Shown here piece after piece: positions 1 through 5,014 of a DNA stretch of 5,850 bases. The position numbers were made by a program, and so were the translations under genes. The stretch covers positions 1 through 5,850 of the forward strand of contig CALZDE010000137.1 of NCBI GenBank assembly GCA_945637225.1. Reading direction: 5' to 3'. The notes below the pieces were generated by a model. The model had not been told where the DNA came from. It worked only from the letters and a program-made list of their open reading frames with translations, and ran no database searches. This DNA is from an uncultured Selenomonadaceae bacterium. Lineage in GTDB: Bacteria > Bacillota > Negativicutes > Selenomonadales > Selenomonadaceae. The stretch's first letter is position 1. Each line of letters opens with the position of its first letter.

Positions 1-219
1 ATCAAAATGAAATTCTGCCTTTCCTGATTCATTTTCCATATTTCTTCTCTGCTGTCCCTCAATCCTTCTGTTTTCCTCGGCAATTCTTTTATTTTCTTCT
101 TCAATACGTCTGTTTTCTTCCTCAGCCTTTAAATAAAGATTTAAGTTGTCCCTTTCTGCATCTATTTTTTTATTATTTTCAAGCACAGCCGCTTCATGTG
201 ACTGCTTCATCTTCTTCAT
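1..219 (-). CDS. Coiled-coil protein, N-terminal part (runs off the left edge)
   Basis: The reading frame is open from an ATG at 219 to the window edge (73 codons seen). I do not recognise the family. The visible part is very rich in Glu, Lys, Arg and Asn, with no signal peptide or membrane segment. Residues 32-59 form four heptads with Ala or Ile at the first position of each (AEEENRR, IEEENKR, IAEENRR, IEGQQRR), which strongly suggests a coiled coil. A stop codon lies 8 codons upstream in frame. A GGAG lies only 3 bases before the ATG at 219 and 12 bases before a second ATG at 210, so the exact start is uncertain. It follows mtnA by 44 bp on the same strand and may be cotranscribed. Similar charged heptad stretches occur in phage tail or baseplate proteins and in many structural proteins, so function cannot be inferred. 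It could also be a remnant of a longer gene. Confidence 0.6.
   Translation of the reverse strand, partial: MKKMKQSHEAAVLENNKKIDAERDNLNLYLKAEEENRRIEEENKRIAEENRRIEGQQRRNMENESGKAEFHFD
43..126 (-). repeat. Four imperfect 21-bp tandem repeats encoding heptads
   Basis: Within the coiled-coil gene, four consecutive 21-bp units encode seven-residue blocks of the type I-x-E-E-N-R-R. The units are imperfect at DNA level (GAAAACAGACGT, GAAAATAAAAGA, GAAAACAGAAGG at equivalent places). This fits old internal duplication followed by drift, or simply heptad constraint. Confidence 0.55.
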
Positions 220-263
220 ATTCTCCAAACTAAATGCTAAATCTTACATTAATCGCTTTTAGC

Positions 264-1340
264 TCATTTATTCTGCTTTTTAGCAAAAATTTCCTTTAAA
301 CTCTCGTTATATGGAGCCTTAGCAATTCCATATTCTGTAATAATACCTGTTACCAAATCATTATCTGTAACATCAAACGCAGGATTAAACACCTTTACAT
401 CATCAGGTGCCATTCTATTTTTATACCACATTTCCGTAACTTCTTCTGGCTTTCTTTCCTCGATCTTTATTTCATTTCCAGTTGGAGTGTTCATATCAAT
501 GGTAGAGGTTGGTGCACAGACATAAAAAGGAATATTATAGCGTTTTGCCACAGTTGCAACAATAGACGTACCTATCTTATTCGCTACATCACCATTTGCC
601 GCCACTCTGTCACAACCAACAAAAATAGCATTTACCCAGCCATTACGCATAACCATATTTGACATATTATCACAAATAAGAGTTACATCCATTCCAGCAG
701 ATTGCAGTTCAAATGCAGTAAGGCGTGCTCCCTGCAACAGTGGTCTGGTTTCATCAGCAAAAATTCTAAAATTATATCCTCTTTCATGACCTAAGTACAT
801 TGGAGCAGTAGCAGTTCCGTATTTCACTGTTGCTAATTGTCCAGCATTGCAATGAGTCAATAAACCATCCCCTGGCTTTACAAGAGATAATCCATATTCG
901 CCAATTGCCTTGCAGACCCGAATATCTTCTTCACGAATTTCTATTGCTTCTGCATGAAGAATATCTATTATTTCTGACACATTTTTATCTTTATTTTTCT
1001 TTACAACATCATCCATTCTGTTTAAAGCCCAAGAAAGATTTACTGCAGTCGGTCTTGATGAATCAAGATATTCCTTTGCTTCGACAAATTTTTTATAAAA
1101 ACCATCAAAATCATTTGCTTCCATAGCAATTTTACGAGCTTCCAAATAAATTGCAATAGCCGCTGTCACACCAATAGCAGGTGCTCCTCTCACCTTCAGT
1201 AAATAAATAGCATCCCATATTTCCTTTAAATCAGTTAATTCAAGTATTTCTATGCTATAAGGAAGCTTAGTCTGGTCGATTATTACCAAAGCATTTTTTT
1301 CTTCATTAAGAGCAACTGTGTCATAATCAAGTATTGTCAT
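264..1340 (-). CDS. mtnA: S-methyl-5-thioribose-1-phosphate isomerase
   Basis: This cytoplasmic enzyme isomerises 5-methylthioribose-1-phosphate to 5-methylthioribulose-1-phosphate in methionine salvage, or in the related methylthio shunt used by some anaerobes. The protein has 358 residues, about full length for the family. Landmarks run in the expected order: RGAPAIG at 51-57, NLSWALNRM at 101-109, LTHCNAGQLAT at 161-171 with Cys164 as the presumed catalytic cysteine, FADETRPLLQGARLT at 194-208, GCDRVAANGD at 242-251 with Asp244 as the presumed catalytic acid, and NKIGTS at 254-259. The start is the ATG at 1340, with a GGGGGA ribosome binding site about 9 bases upstream. It is the relative of eukaryotic eIF2B subunits, but the RGAPAIG, Cys and Asp signature supports MtnA itself. 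No other salvage gene (mtnK, mtnN, mtnB or an aldolase) is visible. It is divergent from a broken AEC transporter gene, and the coiled-coil gene follows. Confidence 0.95.
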   Translation of the reverse strand: MTILDYDTVALNEEKNALVIIDQTKLPYSIEILELTDLKEIWDAIYLLKVRGAPAIGVTAAIAIYLEARKIAMEANDFDGFYKKFVEAKEYLDSSRPTAVNLSWALNRMDDVVKKNKDKNVSEIIDILHAEAIEIREEDIRVCKAIGEYGLSLVKPGDGLLTHCNAGQLATVKYGTATAPMYLGHERGYNFRIFADETRPLLQGARLTAFELQSAGMDVTLICDNMSNMVMRNGWVNAIFVGCDRVAANGDVANKIGTSIVATVAKRYNIPFYVCAPTSTIDMNTPTGNEIKIEERKPEEVTEMWYKNRMAPDDVKVFNPAFDVTDNDLVTGIITEYGIAKAPYNESLKEIFAKKQNK

Positions 1341-1372
1341 ATCTTATATCCCCCATTATATAAAAATTCACG

Positions 1373-1402
1373 ATAATATTATTCAAAAAAAATACATTCC
1401 AA
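1373..1402 (-). promoter_or_regulatory. Possible mtnA promoter
   Basis: On the minus strand, TTGGAA (1397-1402) is separated by 18 bp from TATTAT (1373-1378), giving a leader of about 25 bases that contains the GGGGGA ribosome binding site. A better TATAAT match at 1355-1360 sits too close to the ribosome binding site to give a normal leader. The region is so A+T-rich that this assignment is weak. I see no riboswitch-sized leader, so an S-box (SAM) riboswitch is not supported here. Confidence 0.3.
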
Positions 1403-1437
1403 ACAGAATAATACCTCTTTATTCGCCTAGCAGTATA

Positions 1438-1446
1438 TGCTATAAT
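1438..1446 (+). promoter_or_regulatory. Extended -10 promoter of the AEC transporter pseudogene
   Basis: TGC followed by a perfect TATAAT (1441-1446) makes an extended -10 element. The expected -35 position (around 1418-1423, TTTATT) is poor, as is common for extended -10 promoters. The inferred start is near 1453, giving a leader of about 30 bases before the TTG start at 1482. The promoter looks intact although its gene is broken. Confidence 0.55.
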
Positions 1447-1468
1447 ATCATACGTTAAGATAAATTAC

Positions 1469-1477
1469 GGAGATGAT
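1469..1477 (+). promoter_or_regulatory. Ribosome binding site that sets a TTG start at 1482
   Basis: GGAGATGAT matches the anti-Shine-Dalgarno complement (GGAGGTGAT) at all but one base. The ATG at 1473 is therefore part of the ribosome binding site. The in-frame TTG at 1482, 9 bases after GGAG, gives a protein beginning M-L-E-N-F-Y, a typical AEC-family N-terminus. Confidence 0.5.
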
Positions 1478-1481
1478 ATCC

Positions 1482-1872
1482 TTGCTAGAAAACTTTTATA
1501 TTGCTGTAAATGCTGTTGTACCTATGTTTATTTTAATATGTATTGGCAGTCTGATAAAACGCTTAAAGCTCATGACTCCCGAAGAAATAAAGCACATGAA
1601 TAAAACCACTGATTGCCACAGTTGCCTGCCGTCTAGTAGTTGTACCTGGCATAATCTTAGCTTCTGGAGCAATGCTTGGCTTTAGAAATGTAGAATTTGT
1701 CACCATGATAAGCATATTTGCCGCCCCATGTGCTACCGCAAGCTTTACTATGGCTCAGGAAATGCACAGTGATGGACAATTAGCCGCCAGTGCAGTTATC
1801 TTCACATCCTTATTATCCTGCATTACACTTTTCGGCTGGATTTTTACTACCAAAACTCTAGGAATGTTTTGA
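1482..1872 (+). pseudogene. AEC-family (auxin efflux carrier-like) transporter, internally deleted
   Basis: Two pieces of one membrane transporter gene lie in different frames. The first, 1482 to about 1604, encodes an N-terminal membrane helix (AVVPMFILICIGSLIKRLKL) followed by MTPEEIKHMNK. The second, from about 1600-1606 to the TGA at 1870-1872, encodes about 88 residues of the C-terminal half, with the segments ACRLVVVPGIILASGAM, FAAPCATASFTMAQEM and LAASAVIFTSLLSCITLFG. These match the C-terminal transmembrane bundle of AEC permeases, a family that carries dicarboxylates or related organic anions in bacteria. AEC proteins usually have about 300-315 residues, so roughly 180 codons of the middle are missing and the join shifts the frame. 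The first piece would terminate at the TAG at 1683-1685. A single internal deletion explains this better than a sequencing error. Transport function is almost certainly lost. The gene is divergent from mtnA and convergent with the DUF4160 gene. Its former substrate cannot be told. Confidence 0.85.
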
Positions 1873-1917
1873 AATAACAAACGCTTCATCTTACTAAATA
1901 TACAGTTATCATATATA

Positions 1918-2196
1918 TTAACAATAATAGGAAATTTCGCCAAATCTTTCATACCAGCACTTACTAATATATTCTATCCTAAGTTCTATCATTCTCATTA
2001 TATTTCTTAAAGTGTTATCAGGTATATGAGAGTTATTGTTAGCTTTTAGACATTTACCTGACATAGTTATCCATATTTTTGTAGCATTCTTATTAGGTCT
2101 TCCCTCAGAAACATGTACATGAACAGGCTCCAAAGGCTTACTTTCATCTGACCAAAAGTATATCCAATAACCACCAATCTTAAACAGCTGCGGCAT
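1918..2196 (-). CDS. DUF4160 domain protein
   Basis: This small protein of 92 residues fills the whole DUF4160 domain. It begins MPQLFKIGGYWIYFWSDES and has the hallmark PVHVHV at 24-29, followed by a basic segment and a helical C-terminal half with ISKCWYERFGE near the end. The start chosen is the ATG at 2196, because DUF4160 proteins typically begin MPxxxxxGGY and AGGAGG lies at 2209-2214. The spacing to the ATG is 12 bases, rather long. An ATG at 2226 would add ten residues not typical of the family. The gene begins inside the 3' end of the upstream small gene (17-bp overlap), so the two are probably translationally coupled. DUF4160 has no established biochemical function. Its genes are often in small two-gene cassettes next to short partner proteins such as DUF2442, and a toxin-antitoxin-like role has been suggested from that context only. 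Confidence 0.85.
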   Translation of the reverse strand: MPQLFKIGGYWIYFWSDESKPLEPVHVHVSEGRPNKNATKIWITMSGKCLKANNNSHIPDNTLRNIMRMIELRIEYISKCWYERFGEISYYC

Positions 2197-2458
2197 GATC
2201 AAAGCCACCCTCCTGTGCAAACTCAATTATAAGATTTGCAGCCTCCCTAATAAACTTTACATACTTACTAACTTCTTCTTCAGAATAACCAATTACTTCT
2301 TCAACCCTATAGGAGGGAAGATAACATACTAGGCTATGAAAACAATCTTTTTCATCTGGTGTTTCTACATAAACCTTAACCTCTCCATTTTCAAGCATTT
2401 CGGTATGAGTAATCTCAGTATCATCTTCTAAAGTCATAAATGGATAAATCATATTCAT
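2180..2458 (-). CDS. Small acidic protein paired with DUF4160, family not named
   Basis: A 92-residue acidic protein with no membrane segment or signal peptide. It has an N-terminal part likely rich in beta strands (TEITHTEMLENGEVKVYVET at 15-34) and a C-terminal helix ending in LIIEFAQEGGFDHAA. I have the impression that the pattern EVKVYVETP, CYLPSY, IIEFAQEGGFD recurs beside DUF4160 genes in Firmicutes, but I cannot give a family name. It does not look like DUF2442. The start is either the ATG at 2458 or, better placed for the GAAGGG ribosome binding site, the ATG at 2452 (6-base spacing), giving M-I-Y-P-F. Its last codons overlap the start of the DUF4160 gene, and the AGGAGG for that gene lies inside this one. 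Together they look like a two-gene operon. Confidence 0.75.
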   Translation of the reverse strand: MNMIYPFMTLEDDTEITHTEMLENGEVKVYVETPDEKDCFHSLVCYLPSYRVEEVIGYSEEEVSKYVKFIREAANLIIEFAQEGGFDHAAAV

Positions 2459-2475
2459 CCCTTCTTTCTTAGCTC

Positions 2476-2505
2476 TTTATAACGCCCTCAATCAAGAAAA
2501 TGCAA
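2476..2505 (-). promoter_or_regulatory. Possible promoter of the small two-gene operon
   Basis: On the minus strand, TTGCAT (2500-2505) and TATAAA (2476-2481) are separated by 18 bp. The transcript would start near 2469, leaving a short leader with the GAAGGG ribosome binding site before the small gene. The -10 overlaps the left terminal repeat of the structured block, and the -35 lies in its first stem-loop. Confidence 0.3.
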
Positions 2506-2621
2506 CAAGCATTTTCTTCCTATGACAGCGTTTCAACGACGATGGAGATATGCTCCACCGTGTTTATAGAATAAGGTACCCGCCACTTATAGAAGTGGGG
2601 GACATCTCTTAGTCGTTATAA
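2477..2621. mobile_element. Structured 145-bp block, IS200/IS605-end-like or MITE/omega-RNA-like
   Basis: The block is noncoding and bounded by an 8-bp inverted pair, TTATAACG (2477-2484) and CGTTATAA (2614-2621). Inside are three stem-loops. The first is a perfect 10-bp stem with an AACAA loop (AAGAAAATGC at 2494-2503 with GCATTTTCTT at 2509-2518). The second spans 2540-2560 (CGATGGAG with CTCCACCG, one mismatch). The third spans 2579-2601 (CCCGCCACTT with AAGTGGGGG, one bulged G, ATAG loop), followed by GACATCTCTTAGT. A CCACTT/AAGTGG hairpin near the right boundary is the kind of structure found at the ends of IS200/IS605 elements and at the 3' end of TnpB-associated omega RNAs. I base that on general resemblance, not on a match I can cite. 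No TnpA or TnpB coding sequence can be read in it. It may instead be a folded noncoding RNA of another class; the omega-RNA reading would put it on the plus strand. Confidence 0.45.
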
Positions 2622-2668
2622 CAATTCACCACTTACATTGAATTATACACTTTTTCCCTATGTTTTGC

Positions 2669-2706
2669 AACAAAAACAGGAACCCTAGATTTCTCTAAGA
2701 TTCCTG
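2669..2706 (-). terminator. Intrinsic terminator of the tRNA-Ser operon
   Basis: Read on the minus strand, a 13-bp stem (CAGGAATCTTAGA with TCTAGGGTTCCTG, two G-T pairs) closed by a GAAA tetraloop occupies 2677-2706. It is followed by TTTTTGTT at 2669-2676. It begins 13 bases after the CCA end of the second tRNA, so it should end the tRNA transcript. Confidence 0.92.
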
Positions 2707-2718
2707 ATAATTTCAAAA

Positions 2719-2807
2719 TGGCGGAGTGAGAGAGATTCGAACTCTCGCAGCCTTGCGACTCTAACGATTTAGCAAACCGTCCTCTTCAGCCTCTTGAGTA
2801 TCACTCC
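2719..2807 (-). tRNA. tRNA-Ser (anticodon GCT)
   Basis: An 89-base gene with encoded CCA. The acceptor stem is GGAGTGA with TCACTCC, discriminator G. The anticodon stem ACGGT/ATCGT closes the loop TTGCTAA, so the anticodon is GCT, reading AGC and AGU. A long variable arm (GAGTCGCAAGGCTGC region) and the T arm GAGAG-TTCGAAT-CTCTC confirm a class II serine tRNA. It is second in a two-tRNA transcript, 8 bases after the first. Confidence 0.97.
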
Positions 2808-2815
2808 AGCTTGTA

Positions 2816-2904
<89 letters not shown>

Positions 2905-2919
2905 AAACGTTACTATGAT

Positions 2920-2948
2920 AGTATACCATACTAAAACTTGCATGTCAA
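2920..2948 (-). promoter_or_regulatory. Consensus sigma-A promoter of the tRNA-Ser pair
   Basis: On the minus strand, a perfect TTGACA (2943-2948), an exact 17-bp spacer and TATACT (2920-2925) lie just before the first tRNA. The inferred start is near 2913, about 8 bases before the mature 5' end, the short leader typical of tRNA operons. Confidence 0.92.
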
Positions 2949-2965
2949 GTAAAATTTTTAAAAAA

Positions 2966-3928
2966 TTAGCTTACAACATTTATAGGCTTTTTATCAATAA
3001 ATGCTTTGATATTTCCAACTGTTACATCAATCAATCTCTGTCTTGCTTCCTTTGAGGCCCAGGCAATATGAGGAGTTATAAAGATGTTTTTTGCCTTTAA
3101 AAGCGGATTATCTTCCTTCATTGGCTCTACTGAAACTACATCAAGACCTGCAGCTCCCACCTTACCGCTTTCCAAAGCCTCCTTCAAATCCTCGTCTTTT
3201 ATCAGCTGTCCCCTGCTTGTATTAAGGATAATTACGCCATCCTTCATCTTGGCAATATTTTCCTCACGCACAAATTCCTTTGTTTCACTCGTCATAGGAC
3301 AATGAAGAGAAATAATATCTGACTCAGATAAGAATTTATCTAAAGACGCATACTCACCAAATTTATTTTTTTCACCGACACGATGAGAATTGTAAACCAT
3401 GACCTTCATGCCAAGAGCCGCCGCAATATCAGCCACCTTCTGACCAATATTGCCGAATCCCACAATTCCCATTGTCTTTCCTGCCAGCTCCATAACAGGA
3501 AAATCCCAATAACAGAAATCCCTGCTCTTTGACCATCTTCCATCCATGACAGTCTTTGCATGATGACCTACGTTGTTGCATATTTCCAAAAGCAGTGCTA
3601 TGGTATGCTGGGCTACGGTATCTGTACTATATGCTGGCACATTGGAAACCGTTACATTATGCTTTCTCGCCGCTTCGATGTCTACTACATTATAACCAGT
3701 TGCCAAAACACTCAAAAATTTTAAATTAGGACAATTAGCAAATACTTCCTCATCAATAATACTTTTGCTTGTAAGAAGAATTTCTGCATCACCGATACGT
3801 TTAATGGTTTCGCTTCTGTCAGTTGGCGGAGTATAATCATGTGCTTCCAGTTCTACCATTTCCGCCAGCTTCTGCCATGATAAGTCCCCAGGATTAATGG
3901 TGTATCCATCTAAAATTACGGCTTTCAT
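2966..3928 (-). CDS. D-2-hydroxyacid dehydrogenase (glycerate dehydrogenase/hydroxypyruvate reductase type)
   Basis: A cytoplasmic NAD(P)-dependent oxidoreductase interconverting a 2-ketoacid and a D-2-hydroxyacid. Hydroxypyruvate/D-glycerate is the likeliest substrate by family resemblance, not proven. It has 320 residues, normal length. Landmarks: the substrate-side ATGYN loop at 77-80, the Rossmann motif GFGNIG at 157-162, and the catalytic trio Arg239 (NTSRG), Glu268 (SVEP) and His287 (TPHIAWAS). At the end of the second Rossmann strand the usual Asp is replaced, with VYNSHR at 178-183. This would weaken NAD preference and may allow NADP(H), an inference. The start is the ATG at 3928, with AAAGGAAG about 8-9 bases upstream. 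A GTG at 3946 would put that ribosome binding site inside the gene and overlap the upstream stop codon. It begins 4 bp after the LacI-type regulator gene and is surely cotranscribed with it. No terminator is visible between its stop and the tRNA promoter. Confidence 0.9.
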   Translation of the reverse strand: MKAVILDGYTINPGDLSWQKLAEMVELEAHDYTPPTDRSETIKRIGDAEILLTSKSIIDEEVFANCPNLKFLSVLATGYNVVDIEAARKHNVTVSNVPAYSTDTVAQHTIALLLEICNNVGHHAKTVMDGRWSKSRDFCYWDFPVMELAGKTMGIVGFGNIGQKVADIAAALGMKVMVYNSHRVGEKNKFGEYASLDKFLSESDIISLHCPMTSETKEFVREENIAKMKDGVIILNTSRGQLIKDEDLKEALESGKVGAAGLDVVSVEPMKEDNPLLKAKNIFITPHIAWASKEARQRLIDVTVGNIKAFIDKKPINVVS

Positions 3929-3932
3929 AGTT

Positions 3933-4943
3933 TTACTTCCTTTCACTGCATAGATCTGCTACACTTTCGCGAGGTATAAACTCTAAAGTAAATTCACCGT
4001 GGTCTGTTATTTCATCACCATTAAGGAGCTCCAGCATTCCCAGAGCCGCCTTTTGTCCAAGTAATTTATAATCAAATTCAATTGTCGTGAGCGCAGGATA
4101 AGAAATTGTTCCCATCGCATAACCGCCGAAACCGACTAAGGAAATTTCCTCTGGTACCCTGACACCTTTCTCATGGAGGTAACGCAAAACACCTAAGCTT
4201 ATATTATCTGTCGCACCAGCAATAACTGTAGGCTTGAAATCCCCCTTCACCATCTCAGGTGCCTTTTCATAAGCGGACTGGAAATCAAAGCCCACCTCCA
4301 TAAACTTTATCTCAGCCTCAGGATTGTCAGTTAAAAAGCCCTTATAAAAACCATTTTTTCTATCTATACCTACCGCAATATCTGTCTCGGTAACACCGGC
4401 AAAAATCGCCTTCTTATGGCCCATATCCCTCAGATAACGTCCCATCAATAAACCAGCAGAAAGGTCATCCACCTTTATACTGTTGACTGCTTGATGCTGC
4501 TGACCTGTAAAAATAACAGGAACATCCAATTTATCTATTACCTCTAAATGTTCCTCTGTAATACCTACAGAATCTACGATAATACCATCTACACCCTGCT
4601 GATACAACTTTTTTATACATCTTATTTCTTTATCTATACTAAGCTTGCTGACCAAAAACATTTCCTGATATCCGTTTTTATCCATAACAGAATAAATTCC
4701 AGACAGCAATTTACCAACAGTAACAGAATCAATACGTGGCAAAACTACACCTATAAGCTTACTTTCTTTTGTTTTCAGTCTTTTAGCAAAAAAATTTCCT
4801 CTGTATCCTGTTTCTTCGATTATAGTTTTAATTTTTTCAGCTTTTTCCTTACTAATATATCCATCATTCATATATCTGGAAACTGCCGCCTTTGAAACTC
4901 CTGCCATATCAGCTATATCCTGTATAGTAAGCTTCTTTTTCAT
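3933..4943 (-). CDS. LacI-family transcriptional regulator
   Basis: A 336-residue DNA-binding regulator, full length for LacI/GalR. The helix-turn-helix is at 6-25 (TIQDIADMAGVSKAAVSRYM). The hinge region at 47-60 reads GYRGNFFAKRLKTK, with Gly-Asn where most relatives have Pro-Asn. The periplasmic-binding-protein-like effector domain starts with LIGVVLP (63-69). It contains QQGVDGIIV at 115-123, VPVIFTGQ at 141-148, the DRKNGFYKGF segment at 194-203, the conserved ATDNISLGVLRYL at 244-256, and ends with LTTIEFD at 285-291. These are standard ligand-domain landmarks, but they do not reveal the sugar or other effector. The start is the ATG at 4943 behind GAAGGTGG. It is the first gene of a two-gene operon with the dehydrogenase, so it probably controls that gene and itself in response to a related substrate. 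No clear LacI-type palindrome is seen near its promoter. Confidence 0.93.
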   Translation of the reverse strand: MKKKLTIQDIADMAGVSKAAVSRYMNDGYISKEKAEKIKTIIEETGYRGNFFAKRLKTKESKLIGVVLPRIDSVTVGKLLSGIYSVMDKNGYQEMFLVSKLSIDKEIRCIKKLYQQGVDGIIVDSVGITEEHLEVIDKLDVPVIFTGQQHQAVNSIKVDDLSAGLLMGRYLRDMGHKKAIFAGVTETDIAVGIDRKNGFYKGFLTDNPEAEIKFMEVGFDFQSAYEKAPEMVKGDFKPTVIAGATDNISLGVLRYLHEKGVRVPEEISLVGFGGYAMGTISYPALTTIEFDYKLLGQKAALGMLELLNGDEITDHGEFTLEFIPRESVADLCSERK

Positions 4944-4986
4944 AGTTATCCACCTTCGTATTAAAAATTATCCCATACCATTTTTC

Positions 4987-5014
4987 ATTATATCATAAGA
5001 TGGCGTAATTTCAA
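4987..5014 (-). promoter_or_regulatory. Promoter of the LacI regulator-dehydrogenase operon
   Basis: On the minus strand, TTGAAA (5009-5014) is separated by 16 bp from a perfect TATAAT (4987-4992), preceded by TGA to form an extended -10. The inferred start near 4980 gives a leader of about 37 bases. The -35 overlaps the stop codon of the upstream glycosyltransferase gene, and no terminator is seen before it. Confidence 0.75.

Noticed and set aside
830..1126. 98-codon plus-strand open frame inside mtnA
   Set aside because: Antisense shadow of a clearly conserved enzyme; composition is atypical and there is no ribosome binding site support.
1341..1400. S-box or other riboswitch upstream of mtnA
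   Set aside because: The gap to the divergent gene is only about 140 bp, is A+T-rich with no conserved hairpins, and shows no terminator ahead of mtnA.
1755..1952. 65-codon minus-strand open frame across the end of the AEC pseudogene
   Set aside because: It is antisense to the recognisable AEC C-terminus and overlaps the end of the DUF4160 gene, with no family resemblance of its own.
3929..3946. GTG at 3946 as the start of the dehydrogenase
   Set aside because: It would place the ribosome binding site inside the gene and overlap the regulator's stop codon; the ATG at 3928 begins with the usual family N-terminus MKAVILDG.
4548..4895. 115-codon plus-strand open frame inside the LacI-type regulator gene
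   Set aside because: Antisense shadow rich in Phe, Tyr, Ser and Asn, as expected from A+T-rich coding sequence read backwards.
4980..4995. TTAT-GAT-ATAA palindrome over the -10 of the regulator operon as an operator
   Set aside because: It is short, purely A/T apart from the centre and explained by the TATAAT box; it lacks the central CG typical of LacI-family operators.
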